Of a stretch of DNA of 16,035 nt, positions 1-7,126 are shown one piece after another; position 1 is the stretch's first letter; each line of letters begins with the position of its first letter. Source of the stretch: Actinomycetota bacterium (GTDB lineage: Bacteria; Actinomycetota; Thermoleophilia; Gaiellales; Gaiellaceae). The notes under the pieces were generated by a model. It had not been told where the DNA came from and made no database searches. It worked only from the letters and a program-made list of their open reading frames with translations. Location: contig VGCB01000008.1 of the NCBI GenBank assembly GCA_016870235.1, positions 1-16,035 of the forward strand. Direction: 5' to 3'. Position numbers and translations under genes: made by a program.

Positions 1-546
1 GGCCGCCCGGTCGCCGCCCACTGCGGCGGCTCCCACTGGGCGATCCGCCTCGCCGAGCTCGGCGGCCGCTCCGTCGAGCACGGCTACGCGCTCGACGAGG
101 AGGCGGCGGCGGCGATGGCACGGGCGGGAACCTGGCTCGTGCCGACGATCTCCGTGACCCACGACGTGGCGCTGATGGACAAGGACAACTGGCCTGCGCA
201 CGCACGCGACCGGGCGCTCGCGACGGCCCCCGGTCACGCCGACGCGGTGCGCGCGTGCCTCGCCGCGGGCGTCAAGCTCGCGGTCGGCGCCGACCTCAAC
301 CCGATCGGCCCGCGCCTGCACGAGGAGCTGCGCCAGCTCGAGGCGATCGGCCTCGACCGCCTGGCCGTCCTGCGGGCGGCGACCGCCGGTGGCCGTGAGC
401 TGAACGGCCTCGGCTCGGAGACGGCACCGCAGCCCGGCTCCGCTGCCGATCTCCTGCTCCTCGAAGGCAGCCCGCTCGACGACCTCTCCGTTCTCTCCCG
501 ACCGGCCGGCGTCCTCGCCTTCGGTCGCTTCCTCGTCCATCCCTGA
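1..546 (+). CDS. Amidohydrolase family protein (imidazolonepropionase/prolidase-like), C-terminal part
   Basis: The reading frame is open from base 1, so the N-terminus lies outside the window; 181 codons precede the TGA at 544-546. The visible part starts with VAAHCGG (a metal-ligand His of the TIM-barrel), then a SVEHGYALDEEA segment and GTWLVPTISV, which is the characteristic strand order of imidazolonepropionase-like amidohydrolases acting on Xaa-Pro or N-acyl-amino-acid substrates. Further on, LAVGADLNP occupies the place of the usual GTD metal-binding Asp, and the tail (AADLLLLEGSPLDDLSVL) is the small beta-sandwich domain that closes this superfamily. It probably hydrolyses a C-N bond in a cyclic amide or peptide using one or two divalent metals, in the cytoplasm. 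The family is clear; the substrate is not. A cupin gene follows after 15 nt and is likely cotranscribed. Confidence 0.85.
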   Translation, partial: GRPVAAHCGGSHWAIRLAELGGRSVEHGYALDEEAAAAMARAGTWLVPTISVTHDVALMDKDNWPAHARDRALATAPGHADAVRACLAAGVKLAVGADLNPIGPRLHEELRQLEAIGLDRLAVLRAATAGGRELNGLGSETAPQPGSAADLLLLEGSPLDDLSVLSRPAGVLAFGRFLVHP

Positions 547-561
547 GCCCAGGAGGTTCCC

Positions 562-933
562 ATGCCGTGCGCATCCCGTGACGAGCTCCCGCTCCAGCAC
601 GTCACCGACACCTACAGCGCCCGCTTCGCCGACTGGGGTGGCATCACCGTCGGCTTCGAGTCCGCGCCGGCGGGCATGGACGCGCAGTCCTCGCTCAAGG
701 GCTTGCCCGACGACCGCTGCCAGGCAAACCACTGGGGCTACCTGTTCTCCGGTCGCATCGTCGTCGACTACGGCGACCGCCAGGAGACGATCGTCGGCGG
801 CCAGGCCTACCACATCCCGCCCGGGCACCTGATCACGTTCGAGGAGGACACCGAGGCGATCGAGTTCACGCCGACGGACGAGCTCGAGCAGACGCTCGCC
901 GTCGTCCGGAGGAACGCGGCGAAGAGCGGCTGA
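562..933 (+). CDS. Small single-domain cupin protein
   Basis: This 123-residue protein starts at an ATG preceded by a perfect AGGAGG (551-556) with 5-nt spacing, which fixes the start. Residues 54-71 (CQANHWGYLFSGRIVVDYGD) resemble cupin motif 1, although only His57 of the usual HxH pair is present. Residues 79-95 (GGQAYHIPPGHLITFEED) resemble motif 2, with the G...PxGH pattern and His84 and His89. The acidic FEEDTEAIEFTP segment closes the barrel. Metal binding is therefore possible but the ligand set is incomplete compared with classic cupins. It lies 15 nt downstream of the amidohydrolase, so it may sense or modify the same substrate or serve as an accessory isomerase or binding protein. 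No specific function can be assigned. Its stop codon TGA is also the left copy of the TGA flanking the inverted-repeat element that follows. Confidence 0.8.
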   Translation: MPCASRDELPLQHVTDTYSARFADWGGITVGFESAPAGMDAQSSLKGLPDDRCQANHWGYLFSGRIVVDYGDRQETIVGGQAYHIPPGHLITFEEDTEAIEFTPTDELEQTLAVVRRNAAKSG

Positions 934-1114
934 GCCTGGATCCACCGATGGGCGTGACCGCGGGGCGCCTGCCAGGGTCGTCAGGACGTGCGCGGGACAG
1001 GTCGGGAATGCTGCTGCCTTGTCGATCCTGTCCCGCGCGCGCAGCGCACCGCCTGGGAAGCGGCCTGGCGAGCCTGGCAGGATGCACCGCCCGCGCCAAT
1101 CGGTGGATCCAGGC
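934..1114. repeat. 181-bp MITE-like element with 16-bp terminal inverted repeats
   Basis: GCCTGGATCCACCGAT at 934-949 is repeated as its exact reverse complement at 1099-1114; one further pair (933/1115) also matches. Both ends are flanked by TGA (931-933 and 1115-1117), which would be a 3-bp target duplication. Nested inside are two more perfect inverted pairs: CCTGCCAGG (968-976) with 1073-1081, and GCGCGGGACAGG (990-1001) with 1027-1038, so the whole block can fold into one long imperfect stem. GCCTGG also recurs at 1051, 1063 and 1072. No convincing coding sequence lies inside. It fills the gap between the convergent cupin and SnoaL genes. It could be a non-autonomous transposable element (short length, terminal repeats, TGA duplication) or a complex bidirectional terminator; only copy-number data can separate these. 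Confidence 0.6.
990..1038. terminator. Possible bidirectional terminator hairpin inside the inverted-repeat block
   Basis: GCGCGGGACAGG (990-1001) pairs perfectly with CCTGTCCCGCGC (1027-1038), a 12-bp GC-rich stem with a 25-nt apical region. It lies about 60-110 nt past the cupin stop and 80-130 nt past the SnoaL stop, between convergent genes, where a shared terminator would be expected. No T-tract follows on either strand, so intrinsic termination would have to be of the U-less type described for high-GC actinobacteria. Confidence 0.35.
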
Positions 1115-1119
1115 TGAGC

Positions 1120-1590
1120 TCAGTCGGGCGGACGGCGGCCGATCGGGTGCATGTCGACCCGGTGGAAGTCCTTGCTGCCGGCCTCCTCGAGCCTGAGCGT
1201 GGCGATGCGCCAGCCGGCGTCCGTCCGCCGGTAGGTGTGCCGGTAGCGGCCCCACAGCTCCCCGTCCGGGCGTCCGTCCACGTACCGGTGCCAGGCGTAG
1301 ACGTAGCAGACGCTGCTCGCCCGGTCGGGCCCGTCGAACCAGATCTCGAAGTTCGAGACATGATGGCTCGTGGCCGCGAAGAGATCCCGCAGGCCGACCG
1401 CGAGGATCTCGGCGATCGCCGCCGGGCCGCCGTGGATCGTCGGAAAGCCGGGGCCGTAGTCGATCGTCGCGTCCTCGACGAAGAGGCCGCCGAGCGCCTC
1501 CGGGTCGTTCTCGTCGAAGTGCCGGCAGTAGCGGTGCACGAGGTCGGCGACCTCGATCCGATCGAGCAGCTCGCGGATCCCGTCCGTCAT
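1120..1590 (-). CDS. SnoaL-like / NTF2-like fold protein
   Basis: This 156-residue protein belongs to the SnoaL-like polyketide-cyclase/NTF2 superfamily. The N-terminal helix (EVADLVHRYCRHFDENDPEALGGLF) is followed by EDATIDYGPG, the ATSHHVSNFEIWF strand and the terminal WGRYRHTYRRTDAGWRIATL hairpin, all typical in order and spacing. Members are small cone-shaped barrels that act as cyclases, dehydratases, isomerases or non-catalytic binders; His76, His77, Asp37 and Tyr45 line positions where the family often has active residues. The start ATG overlaps the upstream ATPase stop as ATGA (1587-1590), so it is translationally coupled as the last gene of the importer operon. That suggests a role on the imported compound, but its reaction is unknown. 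The stop is 5 nt from the end of the inverted-repeat element. Confidence 0.85.
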   Translation of the reverse strand: MTDGIRELLDRIEVADLVHRYCRHFDENDPEALGGLFVEDATIDYGPGFPTIHGGPAAIAEILAVGLRDLFAATSHHVSNFEIWFDGPDRASSVCYVYAWHRYVDGRPDGELWGRYRHTYRRTDAGWRIATLRLEEAGSKDFHRVDMHPIGRRPPD

Positions 1591-2546
1591 GCGGTCGCCT
1601 TCCAGCAGCGGACCTCGTGTCCTTCCGTGAGAGGACGCAGGGACTGCGTCTCGCGGCAGCGCTCCTCGGCGAGCGGGCAGCGGTCGAGGAGCCTGCAGCC
1701 CGTGCAGGCCTCGTCGTCCGCGAGCTCGCCGCGGAGCCGCGCCGACCCCGTCGCGGCCTTGCGGCGCGCGAACGACGTCGCCTCGAGCAGGCCGCGCGTG
1801 TACGGGTGGGCAGGCCGCTCGAGCACGTCGGCGGCCGGGCCGATCTCCACGATCTGACCGCGGTACATGACCGCGACCCGGTCGGACATGGCGCGCACGA
1901 CGGAGAGGTCGTGCGAGATCAGCACAATCGTCAGCTGCCTGGCCTCGCGCTCGTCGAGCAGCAGGTTCACGATCTGACCGCGGATCGAGACGTCGAGTGA
2001 CGAGGTCGGCTCGTCGACGACGAGGAGCTTCGGGTTCGAGGCGAGCGAGCGCGCGATCGAGAGCCGCTGGAGCTGCCCGCCGCTGACCTGCGCCGGGTAC
2101 CGGTCGAGGATGGCCGGGTCGAGACCGACGGAGGCGGCCGCAGCCACGGCCTCCTGCGCAGCGGTCGCCTTCGTGAAGCCTGAGCGCAACTGTAGGAACT
2201 CGCCCATGCTCCGCGTGATCTTCCACCGCGGGTCGAACGACGCGAGCGGGTCCTGGAGCACGATCTGCATGTCGCGCCGGCGCTCGCGGAACCGCTTCTC
2301 GGGGAGCTCGTCGATGCGCTCCCCGTCGAAGGAGATCCGGCCGGCGGTGAGCGGCGTTAGCTTGAGCACCAGGCGCGCGAGCGTCGACTTGCCGGAGCCG
2401 GACTCGCCGACGACGCCGAAGATCTCACCCGGCTCGACGCTGAGCGAGACGCCGTCGACCGCCCGCACGGTGGCCCCGTCGGCCGGGAACGTCTTCTCGG
2501 CCTCCTCGACCTCGAGCAGCGCGGTCCCGCTCAACGGAGATGACAT
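1587..2546 (-). CDS. Peptide-type ABC importer ATPase, DppF/OppF-like
   Basis: This 319-residue nucleotide-binding subunit powers the adjacent importer from the cytoplasmic face. Visible motifs are Walker A GESGSGKS (47-54), Q-loop Gln98 in VLQDPLASFDP, signature VSGGQLQR (154-161), Walker B LLVVDEPTSSLD (174-185) and the H-loop His212. The oligopeptide-type C-terminal domain (HPYTRGLLEA onwards) ends with Cys281, 284, 290, 297 and 314. Start choice: the frame is open much further upstream, but the ATG at 2546 has GGAGGAGGG 4 nt before it and gives the usual family N-terminus. It overlaps the DppD-like gene by 16 bp and the SnoaL gene by 4 bp. Aromatic positions after the signature motif and length match DppF/OppF. 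The substrate (peptide, nickel chelate, sugar or glutathione-like) cannot be deduced from an ATPase. Confidence 0.93.
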   Translation of the reverse strand: MSSPLSGTALLEVEEAEKTFPADGATVRAVDGVSLSVEPGEIFGVVGESGSGKSTLARLVLKLTPLTAGRISFDGERIDELPEKRFRERRRDMQIVLQDPLASFDPRWKITRSMGEFLQLRSGFTKATAAQEAVAAAASVGLDPAILDRYPAQVSGGQLQRLSIARSLASNPKLLVVDEPTSSLDVSIRGQIVNLLLDEREARQLTIVLISHDLSVVRAMSDRVAVMYRGQIVEIGPAADVLERPAHPYTRGLLEATSFARRKAATGSARLRGELADDEACTGCRLLDRCPLAEERCRETQSLRPLTEGHEVRCWKATA

Positions 2547-3529
2547 GCGACCCTCCTCCCACCTTTCTCCTCGAGGGCGGGCACCGAGTCCGCGCATACG
2601 GGCTCCGCCACCTCGCAGCGCGAGGCGAACGGGCAGCCGGCGTGTGCGTGCGTCAGCACGGGCGTCGACCCGGGGATCGCGCGCATCCGACCCGACTCGG
2701 TGACGTCGAAGCACGCGACGAGCGCCGCCGTGTACGGGCTCAGCGCCCCCTCCAGGATCGGGCCGGCCGGGCCGGACTCGAGAACCGTGCCCGCGTACAT
2801 GACCACGACCTCGTCGCAGGTCGCTGCGATGACGCCGATGTCGTGGCTGATCAGGAGGAGCGAAGCATCGCGCTCGCGGATGCGGGTCACGAGCAGCTCG
2901 AGCACGTCCTCCTGCACCGTCGCGTCGAGCCCGGTCGTCGGCTCGTCGGCGATCAGCAGCCTCGGCGAGCACGCGAGCGCCCGCGCCAGGGCCGCGCGCT
3001 GCGCCATCCCGCCCGAGTACTGGTGCGGGTAGTCGTCGGCCCGGCGGCGCGCGTTGCGGATCCCCATGCCGTCGAGCAGCTCAACCGCATGCTCCCACGC
3101 CTCCCGCTTTCCCGCTCCTGTATGGACGCGTGTGACCTCCGCGATCTGCTTGCCGACGGAGATGACGGGGTTGAGCGACGCCCGGGGGTTCTGGAAGACG
3201 ATCGAGATCTTCGCGCCGCGGATCGCGCGCAGCTGCCGCTCCGGCAGCGTCAGGAGATCGCGCCCCTCGAACAGGATCGTGCCGGAGGTGAGGGCGACAC
3301 CCGCCGGCAGGAGCCCGAGGATCGCCGCGGTCGTGAGGCTCTTGCCGGAGCCCGACTCGCCGACGACACCGACGATCGCGTTCCTGGGCACGGTGAAGGT
3401 GATGTCCTGCAGGGGGAACGTCTCGCCCTGGCGCGTCCGCGCCCGCGCGGCGAGGCGATCGACGACGAGCAGATCGCCGTCCCGCGCGTCGTCCGTCGCG
3501 CGCACCGGATCGGGGGCCACGGACGTCAT
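2531..3529 (-). CDS. Peptide-type ABC importer ATPase, DppD/OppD-like
   Basis: This 332-residue ATPase is the first of two paired nucleotide-binding subunits. It has Walker A GESGSGKS (57-64), Q-loop Gln113 in VFQNPRASLNP, signature YSGGMAQR (171-178), Walker B LLIADEPTTGLD (191-202) and His229 in the H-loop. The C-terminal oligopeptide extension carries Cys299, 305, 312 and 329, ending VACHLR. The chosen ATG at 3529 overlaps the stop of the upstream permease as ATGA (3526-3529); the frame stays open far upstream only because it shadows the permease gene. The protein would form an asymmetric heterodimer with the DppF-like subunit at the inner membrane face. The extra C-terminal Cys spacing is the same as in its partner (see findings). 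Confidence 0.93.
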   Translation of the reverse strand: MTSVAPDPVRATDDARDGDLLVVDRLAARARTRQGETFPLQDITFTVPRNAIVGVVGESGSGKSLTTAAILGLLPAGVALTSGTILFEGRDLLTLPERQLRAIRGAKISIVFQNPRASLNPVISVGKQIAEVTRVHTGAGKREAWEHAVELLDGMGIRNARRRADDYPHQYSGGMAQRAALARALACSPRLLIADEPTTGLDATVQEDVLELLVTRIRERDASLLLISHDIGVIAATCDEVVVMYAGTVLESGPAGPILEGALSPYTAALVACFDVTESGRMRAIPGSTPVLTHAHAGCPFASRCEVAEPVCADSVPALEEKGGRRVACHLR

Positions 3530-4401
3530 GGGCGGAGGGAGACCTCCCGCCGGAAGCTGTCGGCGATCTCGTTGAGCGCGAGGACGACGACGATGATCGC
3601 GAGGCCGGGGAAGACGGAGACCCACCACTCGCCCGTGACGATGTAGTCGGTCCCGAGTCGCACCATGAGCCCCCATTCGGCCGTCGGCAGCCGGACGCCG
3701 ATGCCGATGAAGCTGAGCCCTGCGAGGATCTGGATCGCCCACGCGCAGTTGACCGAGAACTGCGCGATCGCGACCTCGCGGACGTTCGGGAGGATGTGAC
3801 CGAACAGGATCTGGCGCGTCGATCTCCCGGCCGCCCGCGCCATGATCACGTAGTCCGAATCGCGAAGCGGGATCACCGCGTTTCGCGTCAACCGGAAGTA
3901 CACGGGGGCGTTGACGATCGCGATGATGAAGACGAGGTTGCGGAGGCTCGAGCCGAGGGCGGCCGCGACACCCATTGCGAGGAGGAGGGCGGGGAACGCC
4001 TGGAACGACTCCGCGATCCGCATCGTCACCTGATCGAACCACCCGCGACGGTAAGCGGCGAGCGCGCCGAGCGGCATCCCCACGACGAGGGCAAGGAGCG
4101 ACGCCAGCACGGCGACGGTGAGGTCGATCCGCGCCGCGTGGATCACGCGCGAGAACACGTCGAGACCGAACTGATCGGTGCCGAAGAAGTGCGCGCCCGA
4201 CGGCGCCTCGAGCTCGCCGAAGCTGTCGACCGCCTCGGGGTCGCTCCCGATCAGCGGAGCGAAGATCGCGAGCACGACGATGGCGAAGAGCACGCCGAGC
4301 GCGACCAGACGACCCGTCGGCGTCCCGCGCCTCCACCGTCCCGCACGCTCCCGGACGGCGGCAGCCACCGACGCGGTCTCGCGTGCCGAGCTCGTGCTCA
4401 C
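3526..4401 (-). CDS. Peptide-type ABC importer permease, DppC/OppC-like
   Basis: This 291-residue integral membrane protein has a cytoplasmic N-terminus and a first membrane segment at about 30-50. The OppC_N-type linker follows (FAPLIGSDPEA ... HFFGTDQFGLDVFSRV), then further segments near 94-117, 136-149, 154-168, 211-236 and 262-281. The coupling EAA loop, ARAAGRSTRQILFGHILPN (188-206), contacts the ATPase Q-loop region. The GTDQFGLDVFSR stretch is diagnostic for the DppC/OppC/NikC branch. The start is GTG at 4401, chosen because GTGA overlaps the stop of the DppB-like gene by 4 bp. It forms the translocation pore with the DppB-like partner. Confidence 0.93.
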   Translation of the reverse strand: MSTSSARETASVAAAVRERAGRWRRGTPTGRLVALGVLFAIVVLAIFAPLIGSDPEAVDSFGELEAPSGAHFFGTDQFGLDVFSRVIHAARIDLTVAVLASLLALVVGMPLGALAAYRRGWFDQVTMRIAESFQAFPALLLAMGVAAALGSSLRNLVFIIAIVNAPVYFRLTRNAVIPLRDSDYVIMARAAGRSTRQILFGHILPNVREVAIAQFSVNCAWAIQILAGLSFIGIGVRLPTAEWGLMVRLGTDYIVTGEWWVSVFPGLAIIVVVLALNEIADSFRREVSLRP

Positions 4402-5405
4402 GATCGTGCCCGCGGGTCGATGACGAGGTGCACGACGTCCATCAGCAGGTAGACGAGGAGGTAGGTGACGGCGCTGATCAGCACGACCGCCATCACGGGC
4501 GCATAGTCGGACGCGGCGATCGAGTCCACCGCGTACTTGCCGATCCCCGGCCAGGCGAACACGTACTCGACGAGGACGGTTCCGCCCATCACGTAGCCGA
4601 AGACGGTCGCCATCATCGCCGTCACCGGCAGCAGCGCGTTCGGGAGCGCGTGCCGGAGGACGGTCCGCCGACGCGAGAGGCCGAGCGCGCGGGCAGCGCG
4701 GACATACTGCGAGTCGAGGACGTCGATCATGAACGTCCGGGTCACCCGCATGATCGGGGCGCCGATCACGATCGCGAGAGTGAGCGCCGGGAGCACCAGC
4801 TGGGCGAGGGCGGCGGAGAGCGCGGACCAGTCGCCGGTGGCAATGGCGTCGATCGTGTAGAAGCCGGTGTGCGACTCAGGCGCGCTGCCGGCCGTGCGGC
4901 CGAGCGGCGCCGGCGCCCATTCCAGAGTCGAATAGAAGACGAGCACGAGCACGATCCCGAGCCAGAAGTCCGGCAGCGAGACGCCGATGCCCGAGAACGA
5001 GGTGGCGCCGCGGTCGACGACCGACCCTCGCATGACGGCGGCGAGGACGCCGAGGGGCAGCGACCAGAGGAGCGCCAGCAGCGTCGCCGCGAGACCGAGC
5101 TCGACCGTGGCCGGCCACCGGCTCTCGAGGTCGGTCGTGACTGCCTGGCTCGTCCGGTACGACGTCCCGAGGTCGCCCCGTACGAGGTCGGAGACGTAGA
5201 CGCCGAACTGCTCGGGGATCGACTTGTCGAGCCCGAGCTGCTTCGTCGCCGCCGCCACCGTCTCCTCGTCGGCCTGGTTGCCCACGAGGAGGTACACCGG
5301 GTTGCCGGGGAGGACGCGCGTCATCAGGAAGGAGATGACGACGACGGCGGCGATCCCGATCGCGAACGAGACGAGCCGCTTGAGGAGGAATCGACCGAGC
5401 TTCAC
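4398..5405 (-). CDS. Peptide-type ABC importer permease, DppB/OppB-like
   Basis: This 335-residue permease begins KLGRFLLKRLVSF with a first membrane helix at about 11-29, followed by the periplasm/exterior-facing DppB linker (LPGNPVYLLVG ... LGLDKSIPEQFGVYVSDLVRGDLGTSY). Five more helices lie near 100-122, 137-158, 198-217, 255-277 and 302-325. The EAA coupling loop is VRAARALGLSRRRTVLRHALPN (235-256), and EYVFAWPGIGKYAVDSI is the conserved family segment before the last helix. The start is GTG at 5405; a weak GAGAGAA lies upstream. It is separated from the solute-binding-protein gene by 107 bp holding a strong hairpin, and overlaps the DppC-like gene by 4 bp. Confidence 0.93.
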   Translation of the reverse strand: MKLGRFLLKRLVSFAIGIAAVVVISFLMTRVLPGNPVYLLVGNQADEETVAAATKQLGLDKSIPEQFGVYVSDLVRGDLGTSYRTSQAVTTDLESRWPATVELGLAATLLALLWSLPLGVLAAVMRGSVVDRGATSFSGIGVSLPDFWLGIVLVLVFYSTLEWAPAPLGRTAGSAPESHTGFYTIDAIATGDWSALSAALAQLVLPALTLAIVIGAPIMRVTRTFMIDVLDSQYVRAARALGLSRRRTVLRHALPNALLPVTAMMATVFGYVMGGTVLVEYVFAWPGIGKYAVDSIAASDYAPVMAVVLISAVTYLLVYLLMDVVHLVIDPRARS

Positions 5406-5436
5406 TCGAGCGCCGATTCTCTCAGCGTGGACGGCG

Positions 5437-5492
5437 CCGCGCCGGAGCGGCTCCGGGAGCCCGAAGCTCCCGGCCGGCTCGCTCCGGCGCGG
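5437..5492 (-). terminator. Intercistronic two-tier hairpin between binding-protein and permease genes
   Basis: A 13-bp outer stem (5437-5449 with 5480-5492) encloses an 8-bp inner stem, CCGGGAGC (5453-5460) with GCTCCCGG (5466-5473), and a 5-nt loop. It starts about 20 nt past the binding-protein stop on the minus strand. No T-run follows. In binding-protein-dependent importers a hairpin at exactly this junction commonly gives partial termination and protects the upstream mRNA from 3' decay, so the binding protein is made in excess over the membrane subunits. Full termination is possible but would leave the permease genes without an obvious promoter. Confidence 0.7.
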
Positions 5493-5512
5493 ACGGCGTC
5501 GCCATCAGCGTC

Positions 5513-7126
5513 CTAGCTCGACTTGGACATGTTGTAGAACCACGGGATCTCGTTCTGCCGGTGCACGAAGCCGCTGACGGTGTCGCGCATCGCGATCTCG
5601 TACGAGGGCTGCGCGAGCCACACGTACGGCGAGTCGCTGATGATCAGCTTCTGCGCGCGCGCGAACATGGCCTTCCGCTTGGCCTCGTTCGCCTCCGCCC
5701 AGCCGGCCGTGATGATCTTGTCGACCTCCTTGTTGCAGTAGCCGACGTAGTTGCCGAACACGCCGCACTGGTAGAGGAGCGACATCACGTAGTTCGGGTC
5801 GGAGATCCACGGCAGCATCGTGTCGACGTACATCGTCAGGTCCTTCTTCGCCAGCCGCTCGGCGTACACGGCGGGCGTGAGCTGCTCGATCTCGACCGGG
5901 ATGCCGACCGCGTCGAGCTGTGCCTTCACGCGCACGGCGATCTCCTGCAGGATCACCCGCGAGCTGTCGATCGACAGGGTCACCTTGTCACCGCCGAAGC
6001 CCGACTGCTGAACGAGCTTTTTCGCGTTCGCGGCGTTCAGCTTGTACCCGGTCGACGGGGGCACCACGAACGGGGAGCCGGTCACGATCGGCCCGTACGT
6101 CCGCTGGGCGTTGCCGCGGAAGACGTCCTTGAGGATGCCGTTGTAGTCGATCGCGTTGGCGACCGCCTGGCGAAGCACCTTGTTGTCGAACGGCGGCTTC
6201 GTATTGTTGAGGCCGACCAGCGCCTGGGTGTCGGACGGGAAGCGCACGACCTTGACGCCGGAGGTGCCCTCGAGCGACGCGAGCTGGTCGGGCGTCAGGC
6301 CGTCGGCGAGATCGACGGCACCGGTCCTGAGCAGGCTCAGGCGCTGCGCGGCCGACGGGACGACCTTCCAGACGATCTTCTTGATCTTGGGCGCTCCGGC
6401 CCAGTAGTTCTCGTTCGCCTCGAAGACGAGCTCCTGGTCGGGGATGCGCTGGACGAGGCGGTACGGCCCCGTGCCGTTGGAGGCGTTCTTCGAGAGCCAC
6501 TTCTCGGCCCAGGGGTCCTTCGCGGTCGCCTTGCCCTTCACGCTTGCCGGGTCGAGGATGCCGCCACCGGCCATGTAGAGCGCCTGAATCGCGAGCACGC
6601 TCGGCTTCGACGCCTTCAGCTCGATCGTCAGCGGACCGACGACCTTCGCCGGCTTGTTGAGGAAGGCGATGTTGTTGAGCAGCCAGTTCATGCCGCCCTT
6701 GGTCTTCTGGTTGCGGTCGAACGTCCACTTGACCGCCTCGGCGGTGAGCGGCGTCCCATCGTGGAACTTGACGCCGTCGCGCAGCTGCACCGTGTAGGTG
6801 AGCCCGTCGGCCGAGCGCTTCCACGACTTGAAGATCATGCCCTCGATGTTCGAGGACCGCGCGATGAGCGAGCTGCCGGACTTCGTCGTCTTCAGGTTCA
6901 CCGGCGTGTCGTAGATCTGCTGGATCGCCCAGTGCGCCTGGATGAAGTTCGCGTAGGCCGGATCCAGCGTCTGCGCGTCGCTCGGGACCGCGATCGTCAG
7001 CGTCGTCGCGTCCTGCGACGCCGCAGCACCGGTGCCCTTCGAGCTTGCGGTCGTCGCCGCCAGGCCGAACGCAATGACGACGACGAGCAGCGCGAGTGCG
7101 CGCAGCTTGTGTGTCGACAACGGCAT
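5513..7126 (-). CDS. ABC transporter substrate-binding protein, family 5 (DppA/OppA type)
   Basis: This 537-residue exported protein captures substrate outside the membrane for the adjacent importer. Residues 1-29 look like a Sec signal: Lys7/Arg9, a hydrophobic core (LALLVVVIAFGLAAT) and small residues, then a Gly/Ala/Ser-rich linker. The SBP_bac_5 fold follows: TLTIAVPSDAQTLDPAYA, LRDGVKFHDGTPLTAEAVKWTFDR (the family signature), NGTGPYRLV, ENYWAGAPKIKKIVWKVV and the late SLLYQCGVFGNYVGYCN segment, where two Cys may form a disulfide. No lipobox Cys follows the signal, unusual for a Gram-positive-type binding protein. The start ATG has AGGAGG (7131-7136) 4 nt upstream. The length is normal for the family. 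Family 5 proteins bind peptides, nickel, heme, sugars or opines, so the ligand is open; the neighbouring hydantoinase genes favour a peptide-like amide. Confidence 0.93.
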   Translation of the reverse strand: MPLSTHKLRALALLVVVIAFGLAATTASSKGTGAAASQDATTLTIAVPSDAQTLDPAYANFIQAHWAIQQIYDTPVNLKTTKSGSSLIARSSNIEGMIFKSWKRSADGLTYTVQLRDGVKFHDGTPLTAEAVKWTFDRNQKTKGGMNWLLNNIAFLNKPAKVVGPLTIELKASKPSVLAIQALYMAGGGILDPASVKGKATAKDPWAEKWLSKNASNGTGPYRLVQRIPDQELVFEANENYWAGAPKIKKIVWKVVPSAAQRLSLLRTGAVDLADGLTPDQLASLEGTSGVKVVRFPSDTQALVGLNNTKPPFDNKVLRQAVANAIDYNGILKDVFRGNAQRTYGPIVTGSPFVVPPSTGYKLNAANAKKLVQQSGFGGDKVTLSIDSSRVILQEIAVRVKAQLDAVGIPVEIEQLTPAVYAERLAKKDLTMYVDTMLPWISDPNYVMSLLYQCGVFGNYVGYCNKEVDKIITAGWAEANEAKRKAMFARAQKLIISDSPYVWLAQPSYEIAMRDTVSGFVHRQNEIPWFYNMSKSS

